Below are positions 24,917 through 34,345 of a stretch of DNA of 64,000 bases, piece by piece. Location of the stretch: positions 124,001 through 188,000 of the forward strand of contig NZ_RXNQ01000035.1 in the NCBI RefSeq assembly GCF_004138205.1, in the 5' to 3' direction. How positions within the stretch are numbered: the stretch's first letter is position 1; each line of letters begins with the position of its first letter. The DNA is from Pedobacter sp. SYP-B3415 (GTDB lineage Bacteria > Bacteroidota > Bacteroidia > Sphingobacteriales > Sphingobacteriaceae). The translations under genes and the position numbers were made by a program. Under the pieces are notes generated by a model that was not told where the DNA came from, did no database searches, and saw nothing but the letters and a program-made list of their open reading frames with translations.

Positions 24917-27900
24917 AAAGCAGCATATTTATCAAATACTATTTTTATTATTTCATCAATCTCCTTTACAGATACCGCTCCTCTTATGGTTCCATCCTCT
25001 ATCTCGAAGGCTTTATCTTCTGTAATAATGAGTGTGCCATTTTCGCCGCCGCCTTCTTCAAACGGAAGAATGTCGTTTTCTCTGTACCATTGGTATTTTT
25101 CTTCCCACCGTTGTTTGTACTCTTTGTCGTATAGCATTCCGCAATGCTCCCAATAATAGACTTCACCCGTATCATCATTTTCAATGGTAAAATCGGGTAG
25201 CTTTTCCACTTCTTTAATCGTTAGCTTTTTCTCATACAATGGATTTAGCTTTTTATCTATTAACCGCTGGTAAATCAGCAATTCACTTTTTGAGCGCAGC
25301 ATCTTTCCATCGCTGGCCTGGTGTATGAGGTTCTTTTCTAAATAAGCCCCATCAACCTCCACCAATTCGGGCTTTGCAAACAGGTTGGTAATGCGTTTGA
25401 GTGCATCCGACTTGGTAGGCGATGCCAATCCCTTTATATCAAAAGCATTGCCTTGAATCAGCATAATTACTTTATCCTTTTGCCGGGTAAGTGCGGTGTA
25501 CAGCATTTCCCTTGACAACAAGAAGCATGGGTTGGGAATAACGATAAATACCTTGCCGAATTCACTGCCCTGGGCTTTGTGTACCGTTAGTGCATAGGCT
25601 AGCTCCAAAGGATTGTTGGCTTCTTCAGAAAACTCCCACCCTTTAAATGTGTATTTATAGCCTTTTTGTGAAGTAAACTCAATATCGGTGTTTTTGGGCT
25701 TACCCTTAAAGGTCATTTTAGGAGTCTTAAATTGCCCGATTACCATTCCTATCTCTCCATTTGCCGCATAGTTTAATGCGCCTTCGTCGGGCCATACATC
25801 TTTGGGATTTCTCCGGCTATTGTACAGATTAATGACTTTATCACCATAAACTATTTCTTCCAGGCCGATCGGCGAAGGGATTTTGCCGTACCGGCTTTGT
25901 GCGTATTCAACTTTGTCTTTCCTGAAATGCTTATGAATTTTCCTGTTTAGTGCCCTTACGCCATATACTTTCTCCCGCACTGGCGATAGTATCTGCCAGC
26001 TCTCCGCCTTATTGGCCGCTTCTTTAAAATTGAAATAACGACCATCGGATGAACCTAAAGTTTTATTGAAAGTCGCAACATCTTCCAAGGATTCCATCCC
26101 TAACTCTTTCACCAATACTTCTTCAAATTTCTTTTCAAAAGCCGCTTCGTTTTCCCAGTATTCAATCCGTAAATATTCGGAATCCGGCTTGCTGATAATA
26201 TGGTTGATAATGCTGTCTGCTCCGGGTTCTAAGGTTTCGCCACTAAACCATTCGGCCAATTGTAAATCTTCCCGTTTGGCGCCGCCCTGCCTTCTTTTAA
26301 TAGTGAGCTCTGCATAACCTTTGCCCATTCTTGGAAAAGCAGTATCTATTCCTTCGGGTTTTAAAAAATGAATGATATCTAGGAAAGGGCGACCGGCCCC
26401 AATAGGTGGCAGTTGCCGGTGGTCGCCCACCAAAATAAACCGCTTTACCCCTTTTAGGCAGTCTAAGGTGGTTGCCAGCATTTCTTCGGTAAGCATGGAA
26501 GCTTCGTCCAGGATAACCGTTTCGTATTGTCCCTCGCAGTATTGCGAAGAAAAAATATATTGCTGTATATCTCCATTGTACCTGCCGAAACCCGAAAGGA
26601 ATTGTGCCAGGGTTTTGGCGGTTACATTGATGTCTTTGGCTACTTCTTCCATCCTAACCCTTGCTTTACCCGTTGGCGCAAGCAGGAGCACGCCATTATC
26701 TGCTACTTCTTCCTGACCGGCCAAAATGGTGAGCAAGGTTGTTTTGCCGGTACCGGCAGGGCCAATTAATACAGAAAATCTGCTTTCGGCAATTTCTTTT
26801 AAGGCTGCTGCTTTTTCTTTTCTTGCTTTCAGTTCCTGCTCATCGGGTGCGCCTTTGGTATGTTCTTTGAGTGCGTCATTTAAAAGGGCTGCCCAGTCTG
26901 CCTTTAATGCTAATCGTTTGGCATTGGTGCGTTGTGTAATTTTTTGATAGATGGTTTCACGGGTTTGCGCAAAGCGTTGTAACTGGTAGGCTCTTTCCCC
27001 GCCTTTCATTTCTGCTAATACAACAGCATCGGTAAAAGCTTCTTCTGCCAATTCGAAATAATCGCTATTGATGGGACATGCTGGCGTTATGGATAAATTT
27101 CTTACCTGGTTGATGATTTCTTTACGGGGCAATAAAGTATGTCCTGTTAAGGATGCCCGTTCTAATTGCTGGATGGTTAATGCCCGGATGCGGTTGTTCT
27201 CAAAGGGGTCCTGGTATAAAGTGCCGGTTGGCAGTAAATCATCCGGTGCATTTTTCAGGTATAGACCCAAATCAATGGTGCTTAAAGCTACGGGGCTGGT
27301 GGTAAATCTTAAATCTTCATAAATAAGATAAGGGTTGGCCAGATATTCCTCGTCCTTTCTTTCTATACCAAACGTTTCTCTTTCTTCCTGTACAAATAAT
27401 GAAGTGGCTTGCTCTATACTTAAATCGAAGCGGCTGAGTAAATGCAAAAACTGGATACGGACCGGTGTGGATTTTGCCTTTAAGCGTTGGTATAGTTTAG
27501 CACTGTTGAAAGGGATTAATGCCGCAACAGCTTCAGACAATATTCCCTTCGGGTTGTCCAATGCCTGTTCAAACAGGTTCCAGGGATTATTATTTTCATC
27601 TTCTAGTTGATTAATAATTTCGGCTGCCACAAAATGCCCTTTGTCTATGCCGAAGGCACAGAGTGCTGCACCCATGCCCGGGTAAGCGCCTCTTAGTTTC
27701 TCCAACTGTGCTATTTCATTGTGTATCCATTGTATTTTGTGCGCATTGTTTTCTCCAATGCCCAAAGCCTCTGATTTTTCAAGGGCCTGCAAACAGGCCA
27801 GCAGCACCCTTATGGCGCTATCGTTACTCACATGTTCGGCAGCATACGAAAATTCAAACCGTTTATCCTGCGGTACTATAACGGCTAAATCTGCCACGTT

Positions 27901-28677
27901 AAAATCCGGATGCTCCTGCTGGTAGGCTAAAGCCTCGTGATAGGGCAACAGGAACCCGTTCTTACCCTCCTTGCGAATGGAGTGCAATATCATGTGCTCC
28001 CAATAGGCTGCACCAAAACGCTTGTTGCTGCCTTCATAGGGCTCTGATGGAATAATTTTATTGATCTTGCCCACACCGGCCAACACTCTGCCGCTCTCTT
28101 CTATAAATGGGGTTTGTTTGGCATAGAAGAATACCAAAGAGGTTTCCGCCTCCAGGTGTTCGAAAAAACAATTGAGCAGGGCTTTTTGGTTGGTGATTTC
28201 CTGTACCCAGGTATCATTGCCATTGGATGCCCAGTCCAGTACAGGCTCCCGGTTATCATCCACATTTAAATCAAAGGCTGCTGTCTTTTCTTTTGCATTT
28301 TCTTTCAGCATCCAATGATAAGGAACAGCAGCTGCCGAGAAAGCAGGAAACTGTACCCGGGTGGGTTTTAAATGTCCGTGTGTATTTGGCGAGCTTTCCG
28401 CATAAGGATGATGTAATGTTTTGTAGAAATTAAAGTTGGCCATAAACGTGGCTCTTTCACCCACGCATACAGGAAACTGATTTTCTTCTAAATCTTTCAT
28501 CAATAACCCTTTTACACTTTCCTCCTGTTCATCATCCCGGTTAAGGGCACAGTTTTTCAATATAAGGCAGGCACCATTGGCTTTGGGATTGCTGCAAACG
28601 CTACCATTCCAACCGCTATCGTGCCAGGGCACACGGATGGATAGATGTTTGAGGATGTATTTAGGATTGTGCTTCAT
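24913..28677 (-). CDS. RecD-like SF1B helicase with N-terminal Cys/His cluster and C-terminal nuclease-like domain
   Basis: A 1254-residue protein. N-terminal residues include H19, C28, C37, C43 and C71 around VPWHDSGWNGSVC, a possible metal or iron-sulfur site. The helicase core has Walker A GPAGTGKTT near 640, DEASM (Walker B), GDHRQLPP, and the UvrD/RecD C-terminal motif TVHKAQGSEFGKV followed by YTALTRQKDKV. After it comes a PD-(D/E)xK-like region: PDFTIE near 1160 followed by YYWEHCGML near 1175 and a Lys in EEKYQWY. This suggests a helicase-nuclease that could process DNA ends. It overlaps hsdS by 17 nt and the GHKL/helicase gene by 4 nt. Nuclease activity is inferred from the motif spacing only. 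Confidence 0.85.
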   Translation of the reverse strand: MKHNPKYILKHLSIRVPWHDSGWNGSVCSNPKANGACLILKNCALNRDDEQEESVKGLLMKDLEENQFPVCVGERATFMANFNFYKTLHHPYAESSPNTHGHLKPTRVQFPAFSAAAVPYHWMLKENAKEKTAAFDLNVDDNREPVLDWASNGNDTWVQEITNQKALLNCFFEHLEAETSLVFFYAKQTPFIEESGRVLAGVGKINKIIPSEPYEGSNKRFGAAYWEHMILHSIRKEGKNGFLLPYHEALAYQQEHPDFNVADLAVIVPQDKRFEFSYAAEHVSNDSAIRVLLACLQALEKSEALGIGENNAHKIQWIHNEIAQLEKLRGAYPGMGAALCAFGIDKGHFVAAEIINQLEDENNNPWNLFEQALDNPKGILSEAVAALIPFNSAKLYQRLKAKSTPVRIQFLHLLSRFDLSIEQATSLFVQEERETFGIERKDEEYLANPYLIYEDLRFTTSPVALSTIDLGLYLKNAPDDLLPTGTLYQDPFENNRIRALTIQQLERASLTGHTLLPRKEIINQVRNLSITPACPINSDYFELAEEAFTDAVVLAEMKGGERAYQLQRFAQTRETIYQKITQRTNAKRLALKADWAALLNDALKEHTKGAPDEQELKARKEKAAALKEIAESRFSVLIGPAGTGKTTLLTILAGQEEVADNGVLLLAPTGKARVRMEEVAKDINVTAKTLAQFLSGFGRYNGDIQQYIFSSQYCEGQYETVILDEASMLTEEMLATTLDCLKGVKRFILVGDHRQLPPIGAGRPFLDIIHFLKPEGIDTAFPRMGKGYAELTIKRRQGGAKREDLQLAEWFSGETLEPGADSIINHIISKPDSEYLRIEYWENEAAFEKKFEEVLVKELGMESLEDVATFNKTLGSSDGRYFNFKEAANKAESWQILSPVREKVYGVRALNRKIHKHFRKDKVEYAQSRYGKIPSPIGLEEIVYGDKVINLYNSRRNPKDVWPDEGALNYAANGEIGMVIGQFKTPKMTFKGKPKNTDIEFTSQKGYKYTFKGWEFSEEANNPLELAYALTVHKAQGSEFGKVFIVIPNPCFLLSREMLYTALTRQKDKVIMLIQGNAFDIKGLASPTKSDALKRITNLFAKPELVEVDGAYLEKNLIHQASDGKMLRSKSELLIYQRLIDKKLNPLYEKKLTIKEVEKLPDFTIENDDTGEVYYWEHCGMLYDKEYKQRWEEKYQWYRENDILPFEEGGGENGTLIITEDKAFEIEDGTIRGAVSVKEIDEIIKIVFDKYAAL

Positions 28678-29935
28678 GCTTCATAGTTTCTTTAATGAGA
28701 TGGTTTATCCGCACCTTACCACTTAGTAAATCCTGCATTAAGCCGGTTTTAAGGGATTGGAGTTTATCATTTGAGTACTCAAGTGCAGCTAAATGACTAT
28801 TACTCTGTTGCATTTTTTCTAAAATGTGAATCTGTTCTGTAATCGTTGGTGTAGGAAATACTAATCTTTTGAGGATTTTAGAGTTTATCGAAGACATTAT
28901 TCCCCCTTGTGACTCTTCATTAAAAGCTCTCAAAATCCAGGGAGAATAGTTTAATTGATAAGACACCAATTCTGGTATATATTTCTTTTGATTAAAAGTC
29001 ATAGTCCAAACATGCTTAGAAGACAACGCATTTCCTATCGTATCTGGTACTACACAGCTCCTCCCAACCGTTCCCATGATTGTAATCATTACATCTTTTG
29101 GACGCACCGCATATCTCTCTAACTGTGTAAATTTCTTATGAGTTACGAAGCGCTTATAAGAATCTATAAACTGTTCTCTAAATACATTGTCAATTCCCAG
29201 ATAGGGGATTCCTGTTTCAACCCATTCTGATTTCGTAAGGGAGCTACCGAACGGTCCACTTCGCATGTTATTGGGGACATTATCAAGCATATTTTCTAAC
29301 GTCTGATATTCCCACTCCTTCGGAATCCTACCCATTGGACTGTCTTTAAACTCATGGGTTTCCTCGCTGCGAATATTGCCGTGTTCGTCTATACCTTTGG
29401 TGAGCAAGTCCTGCATTAAGCCCGTTTTAATGCGGGTGTATTTGGCGATGAGTTGCTCAGTTTGAGTAATAGCTTCATCTACTTTGGAAAGGATGCTGGC
29501 GATTTGGGTTTGTTCGGTTTTGGATTTTGGATAAAGAATTTGATGCTTCTTTAAGTCCTTTTTTTGAAGATGTTTTAATCCACTTCCCTGAAAATAATTG
29601 GCGTTGATATAATAAAGGATATTGAGTAAATCAAAGTAGAGATACTCAGTATCAATATCATCCTTGGTTGTTATAGTATAGGTATCGGTTGAATAAGCCG
29701 CGTCACCTTCATAATATTTGATATTAGCAACACCGCCAGTTGCTAAAAAGATGTTTTCCCCGTCAAGCAGTTTGTTCGTATGTTGTAAAACGGCTTCTCC
29801 ACTAGTGAAAAATGGGTATTCACCAAAATTTGCCGCATCAGAAACTTTTAAAGGCGACTTTCGTCTTTCTTTAATCAGGTTACCCAAATCATCAGAAACC
29901 CATCCATCAGGTATATGCACTTGATTTTCTTCCAT
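28661..29935 (-). CDS. hsdS: Type I restriction-modification specificity subunit
   Basis: Determines which DNA sequence the methylase and nuclease complex recognises. The 424-residue chain has the usual two-half design: a target-recognition domain over about 1-140, a helical conserved region ending RIKTGLMQDLLTKG near 165-180, a second recognition domain starting near IPKEWEYQTL (about 210), and a second helical region ending SLKTGLMQDLLSGKVRI near 400. The repeated KTGLMQDLL segment marks the two conserved spacers, and recombination between halves could change specificity. Its ATG overlaps the hsdM stop as TAATG at 29933-29937, and its end overlaps the RecD-like gene by 17 nt. Confidence 0.93.
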   Translation of the reverse strand: MEENQVHIPDGWVSDDLGNLIKERRKSPLKVSDAANFGEYPFFTSGEAVLQHTNKLLDGENIFLATGGVANIKYYEGDAAYSTDTYTITTKDDIDTEYLYFDLLNILYYINANYFQGSGLKHLQKKDLKKHQILYPKSKTEQTQIASILSKVDEAITQTEQLIAKYTRIKTGLMQDLLTKGIDEHGNIRSEETHEFKDSPMGRIPKEWEYQTLENMLDNVPNNMRSGPFGSSLTKSEWVETGIPYLGIDNVFREQFIDSYKRFVTHKKFTQLERYAVRPKDVMITIMGTVGRSCVVPDTIGNALSSKHVWTMTFNQKKYIPELVSYQLNYSPWILRAFNEESQGGIMSSINSKILKRLVFPTPTITEQIHILEKMQQSNSHLAALEYSNDKLQSLKTGLMQDLLSGKVRINHLIKETMKHEAQS

Positions 29936-32775
29936 TAGTTTAAATAGTTTAACTGGGTTAGAAAATCATTGAGTTCCGCCATTGTCGTTTCCCGCTTTTC
30001 CTCTATGGCCTGGGCAGATGTATAGTATTTATCAAAGAGATTTTCGTAAGCGGCTACCAAGGCTCTTTTCTCGGCACTAAGGTAGCGTTGTAGCTGATCG
30101 TTGATAATGTCGAAATGCTTTTTAAGAATCAGTTTCTGGCTTTCTTCGGTGGTAATTATGCCACCTATTTGTTCCAGCAATGCGTCGATACTATCCAATT
30201 TGCTTTGCAGTATGCTGCAGTCTTTTATCCGGGCATTGTAGGGCTTGTTTATTTCCTTGAACTGCTTTTGGGCATTCAGTACCAGGTTCAGCTTTGCTAC
30301 ATCCTTGTTCCCCTTTTTCAATTCCTTTTCCAGTGCCGTTACCGATTTTTTGATTGCATCGTAACCGGCGGTATCTTTTAAATCAGCCTTAAAAGCCTTT
30401 ACCAACGTTTCTATTTCAGTATCCAGGTTGGCTATTTCCTTTCGGGCAGCATCCAGTAGATTATTGCTTTCGGCTTTTACATCCTCACTGCCATAGCGTT
30501 TCAGCTCAATTTTCAATTCCAGTTCTGCCTGCTTTTCTTTCCACAAGGTTTTGCAGTCTTTAATAGCTTGTTCCAGGTCTTTTATTTTGGTTTCCTGCTC
30601 CTGGTATGGTTTGGCTTTTTTAGGTTGCTTTTTTTCCTCCAGGTAAAACTCAATCATTTTGGCCAATTCGTCTTTGGCCAATTTAGGGGTTTGTTTTACT
30701 TCGCCTTCCTCTTCATCTGGTTCAAACTCTACTAAATTCAGGGCTTCTTCGACCGCTTCTTCCAGTTGGCTTTCAAAATCAGCTTGTTCTATTTCTATTT
30801 GCTCAATCGCCGCCTTTTCGGCTTTGAAAAATGCTTCAATTAAATAGTCATCAGGTATTAAGCCCGCATCCCAACCGTTTTGCATGATTGTTTTAAGGTC
30901 GTACTTGATATTATCCCACCAGTTTACAAACACGCCTGCCACTTGAAATTTATCTAACACCCCTACCGGCACAAATTTTTCTTTAATCGTGTTTAATAAC
31001 TCAGCTCGTACTGTTGGCAAGCTGGCTCTTGAGCCATTGCCATTGGGTGCAAGCATAGAAAAATCTTCTTTAGCCAATTGCCACCAATCTGCCAGGTGGA
31101 TACCTAATTGTATAAGGGTTTCGTTTACGTTGCTATCTTCTTCAACCCTAGGTTCGATGTTGGCTTTATCTGTAATTGCAAAATCCTTGTAGTATTCGTT
31201 TTTATCATTGAACAACTGGTAACCGTCAAAATCAAATTTGGGAGCCAATGTGTTTTGCACTGTTTCAATTTCGGCAATAGGTACGCCACCAATTAAATGG
31301 GCTTTCACATCTTCGGGTTCGGGCAATGGCGTATTATCTACATACCGGCGGATATTAAGCGTATAATCATTTGCAGCAATAGTTGCTACGTCTACCAGCT
31401 TTGAGTAACTGACTTCTTCAATTTTATGCGTAAAAACAAAATCAATCTTCTCTACGTCTTCCGGGCGCAGCGTGTTTTGTTTTTTGCCTTCAGCATAGTC
31501 CTTATCGGCATTTACAATGAATACTTTGTTCTTCAGGTTATCAGGCTTGCTTTTATTAAACACCATAATGCAGGCTGGAATACCCGTGCCGTAAAATAAC
31601 TGTGGCGGCAAGCTGATGATACCTTCCAGTACATCTGCTTTGAGCATGTTCTCCCGGATTTCTTTTTCCTTACCGCCACGGAACAAAACACCGTGCGGCA
31701 TTACCACTACCACTTTGCCTGTTCGCTTGCAGCTTGCCAGCATATGCTGAACAAACATTAAATCGCCTTTCTTGCCTGTTTCGGGAGCAAAACCATAGCT
31801 AAACCGGCCGGTATATTGCATGGTCGCTTTGTTGTAATTCTGTGAAAAAGGCGGATTGGCAATCACCCTATCGAACTGGATGAGCTGCCCGTCTTTTTCA
31901 TTCAGCGGTTCTTCCAGTGTGTCGCCATACTCAATATTATACTTGGTGATGTTATGCAAAATGATATTCATTTTACAAATGGCAACCACGGTGGGGTCAT
32001 TCTCTTGCCCGAAGAGTTCCAGATCACTGGCATTTTGTCCCTGCTCTTCGATGTATTGATGGGATTGAATAAGCATGCCACCGGAACCGGCTGTAGGGTC
32101 ATAAATAGACATCCCGGCTTCTGGCTTTATTAATTGCACCAACAAACGCACTACCTGGTTTGGGGTATAGAACTGACCACCTTTTTTACCACTTTCATCT
32201 GCAAAATGTTTGAGCAGGTATTCATAAGCCGCACCCAACAAATCCGGGAACTCAAAATTTTCATTGACCAGCCTCGGAAACTCATTGAAATGATCAATCA
32301 TTTTTTTCAGGTCCACATTCTTTACAATCTGCTTACCATCTACTTCCTTGTTGAAGTTGATGCGACCTTTAAAAATTCCAGAAAGCGTTTCAGGGTTGGC
32401 TTCCTCAATAGCATCCAATGCCTTATTAAGCATTTGACCAATATTGTTCTGCAAGTGTTTTATCTCCGGCTGTTGGACACCATTTTCATCAATAAACTTT
32501 TCGTTCCACCTGGCTCTGGCCGGTACAAAAAATGTATCTCCATAAGTCAATTTATCTTCCAGAACTTCGGCCAGGGTTTCCGCATCCAAATGCTTATAAT
32601 CGTTTTTCTTTAAATACTCCCGTTTCTGATCAAATACGTCTGACATCCTTTTCAGGAATAGCATCCCAAAAATGAATTCCTTGTATTCCGATGCATCCAT
32701 TTTGCCCCGCAGAATATCTGCCGCTTTCATCAGGAAGCTTTCTAGTTGAGATAACTTGATTTTGTTTTCTTTCAT
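29935..32775 (-). CDS. hsdM: Type I DNA adenine methyltransferase, M subunit, with long coiled-coil tail
   Basis: N6-adenine methyltransferase subunit of the type I complex. An HsdM N-terminal helical bundle (about 1-150) precedes the catalytic domain: FYTPNQVVRLL, the AdoMet motif DPTAGSGGM near 228 and the catalytic NPPF near 308 (RVIANPPFSQ). The chain is 946 residues, far longer than the usual 500-550. The extra ~350 residues are highly charged with Glu/Lys heptad-like runs (EEALNLVEFEPDEEEGE, KIKDLEQAIKDCK, ALEKELKKG) and should form coiled coil. It is the first gene of the operon, with a TACTTTTG -7 box 36-43 nt upstream. Confidence 0.93.
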   Translation of the reverse strand: MKENKIKLSQLESFLMKAADILRGKMDASEYKEFIFGMLFLKRMSDVFDQKREYLKKNDYKHLDAETLAEVLEDKLTYGDTFFVPARARWNEKFIDENGVQQPEIKHLQNNIGQMLNKALDAIEEANPETLSGIFKGRINFNKEVDGKQIVKNVDLKKMIDHFNEFPRLVNENFEFPDLLGAAYEYLLKHFADESGKKGGQFYTPNQVVRLLVQLIKPEAGMSIYDPTAGSGGMLIQSHQYIEEQGQNASDLELFGQENDPTVVAICKMNIILHNITKYNIEYGDTLEEPLNEKDGQLIQFDRVIANPPFSQNYNKATMQYTGRFSYGFAPETGKKGDLMFVQHMLASCKRTGKVVVVMPHGVLFRGGKEKEIRENMLKADVLEGIISLPPQLFYGTGIPACIMVFNKSKPDNLKNKVFIVNADKDYAEGKKQNTLRPEDVEKIDFVFTHKIEEVSYSKLVDVATIAANDYTLNIRRYVDNTPLPEPEDVKAHLIGGVPIAEIETVQNTLAPKFDFDGYQLFNDKNEYYKDFAITDKANIEPRVEEDSNVNETLIQLGIHLADWWQLAKEDFSMLAPNGNGSRASLPTVRAELLNTIKEKFVPVGVLDKFQVAGVFVNWWDNIKYDLKTIMQNGWDAGLIPDDYLIEAFFKAEKAAIEQIEIEQADFESQLEEAVEEALNLVEFEPDEEEGEVKQTPKLAKDELAKMIEFYLEEKKQPKKAKPYQEQETKIKDLEQAIKDCKTLWKEKQAELELKIELKRYGSEDVKAESNNLLDAARKEIANLDTEIETLVKAFKADLKDTAGYDAIKKSVTALEKELKKGNKDVAKLNLVLNAQKQFKEINKPYNARIKDCSILQSKLDSIDALLEQIGGIITTEESQKLILKKHFDIINDQLQRYLSAEKRALVAAYENLFDKYYTSAQAIEEKRETTMAELNDFLTQLNYLN

Positions 32776-32811
32776 CTAACGGTTGCTTTGTTTTCTATTT
32801 TTTCCAGGGGG

Positions 32812-32819
32812 CAAAAGTA
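32812..32819 (-). promoter_or_regulatory. -7 box (TACTTTTG) of the restriction operon
   Basis: On the minus strand TACTTTTG matches TAnnTTTG and ends about 36 nt before the hsdM ATG. No TTG at the expected distance was found, so the promoter is only partly supported. Confidence 0.45.
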
Positions 32820-33804
32820 GCGAAAGCTACCCAGTGCTCTTCATTTATCGAAGACAAAATCCAATGAGACACAAACTTGCGAATGCAGCCATATAAGTTT
32901 CTGAAGTACACTAAAATTTTTGACTGATGTATCAACATCAACGCTACGGGAGTTAGGCCTTGGTTTTTTTGATCTCTCTTTGAGATCGGCAAGTAATAAC
33001 TACCAGTCAATCTTCAATTCCATTGCTGGCAGATCAGGTGAAGTAGCTTTTGCCTATCGATTTTTCTATGAATACGGTCATCAAATATGGCTCAAGTTTA
33101 TCAAAAATAAATTGAGAAGGTATCGCGACTCGCTGTTTGAAGCCCTAGATAAAAAAATTTGATTGTATTTAACAAAAATACATTTAAACTAAGCAAAAGA
33201 ATATTCTAAATATGACAAGAAAATAAAGAACTGTCATAAAATCACGACTGTGTTCGAACGTCCAATACTAGTTTTGAAAACCCGATTTTTAAGCATACAG
33301 CCATACATATTACCGCTTAAACAACCAAACTAAAAGCAGGGGAACAGTCAAGGGTGGCAGCAGTAGCTGCTATTTACTATACCGTTGATGGTTTTCGGGC
33401 ATCATTAAAATTGAGTTAGTGGTGCTATGACTAATAGCCGAAATAGAGGCAGTCATCAGACTGGTATGAGGAAACGAATACACTCTTGCTATGGCGACAA
33501 AACGGGCATCTTCCTGTGAGAGTCTTGGACTCGCAATCGAAAAACGGTCACATACGACAAAATCGTGGTGAGCCTGCGACAATTCGATTCGATAGCCTGC
33601 AGGCAATTGCAATATGATTATAAGAATCGGAAAGATATAGTAGCAACATTATTCGAATCCTTAATCGGCTAGTTAATGCGATGATCCAGGAAAATGGAAT
33701 CCTTCTACGAATAGAAAATGTGTTGACCCCCCAAACCCATCAGCTTTTTACAATTTCTCCCCTTCCCTGCTTGCTAGTTTTGCTTCCACAAAAGAGCAAA
33801 AAAT
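32820..33804. other. Right edge of the island, no supported genes
   Basis: About 985 nt, AT-rich up to ~33.3 kb, with no protein I can recognise. Short frames at 32920-33162 (plus) and 33370-33612 (minus) lack family signs. I looked here for a copy of the ssrA 3' end (GGGTTCGACTCCC...GGTCC), which would mark the far attachment site, and did not see one. Confidence 0.5.
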
Positions 33805-34230
33805 ATGAGCATGACAACCGAAGAACAAAACAAGGCGCTGATCAGGAAAATGTATCAGGATGTGCTGGTCGACTGGAATATGGAGCTTGTAGACGAATTG
33901 GTTTCGCCTGCGTTCAGGTCGCACGACTGGTCGGAAGATACCGCCGGACCTGAACCTTTCCGGCGGTTTTACGCAGACATTCGTAGCGCTCTGCCTGATG
34001 CCCGTTATGAGGTCGACGACCTGATTGCCGAAGGTGACCGTGTGGTTGTTCGCTGATTGCTGGGCACACACCTCGGCAAGTATATGGACATGGCTGCAAC
34101 CGGGAAAGCAATCGAACTCAAAGGGATTGCCATTTACAGGATAGAAGATGGGCGGGCAACCGATCGCTGGGTGATCACAGATTTTTACGGCCTGCTAAAA
34201 AAAATGAAAGTTGCAGGCGCCTGGCGCTAA
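33805..34230 (+). pseudogene. SnoaL-like (ester cyclase type) protein broken by an in-frame TGA
   Basis: Read through one TGA at 34054-34056 the frame gives a full-length ~141-residue SnoaL/NTF2-like protein: LIRKMYQDVLVDWNMELVDELV, a VSPAFRSHDW segment, AEGDRVVVR, then (stop) LLGTHLGKYMDM, GKAIELKGIAIYRIEDGR and WVITDFYGLLKKM. Family members usually have Trp after the RVVVR-type strand, so a TGG-to-TGA change is the simplest explanation. The rest of the frame is intact, which suggests a recent event. Without readthrough the product ends at residue 83 and lacks half of the fold. Substrate is unknown. It is the first recognisable gene beyond the island. Confidence 0.8.
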
Positions 34231-34275
34231 GAATCTTTAGATAAGGAGCAGCCTGCAATACATCCTGTCGATTTG

Positions 34276-34289
34276 TTGACATATGTCAA
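34276..34289. promoter_or_regulatory. 14-bp perfect palindrome upstream of the GNAT gene
   Basis: TTGACATATGTCAA is self-complementary and lies 56 nt before the GNAT start. It has the look of a dimeric repressor site. No matching regulator gene is nearby. Confidence 0.4.
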
Positions 34290-34345
34290 TAGATCGTAGG
34301 TTCAGCGCTGCTACCTTTACGGTCATAAAGATTAAACAAGAAACT

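Noticed and set aside
32920..33162. 80-codon frame right of hsdM
   Set aside because: Starts at TTG, no family features and no promoter; could be a remnant but there is no support.
33370..33612. 80-codon minus-strand frame (LPAGYRIELSQAHHDF)
   Set aside because: The first part looks protein-like, but it does not continue into a recognisable domain and no start signal is seen. It may be a fragment of an old gene.
33160..33800. Second attachment site (copy of the ssrA 3' end)
   Set aside because: Scanned for GGGTTCGACTCCC and GGTCCAC; no convincing copy was found.
34054..34056. Selenocysteine at the in-frame TGA
   Set aside because: No stem-loop of the SECIS kind was seen after it and SnoaL proteins have Trp there; nonsense mutation is simpler.
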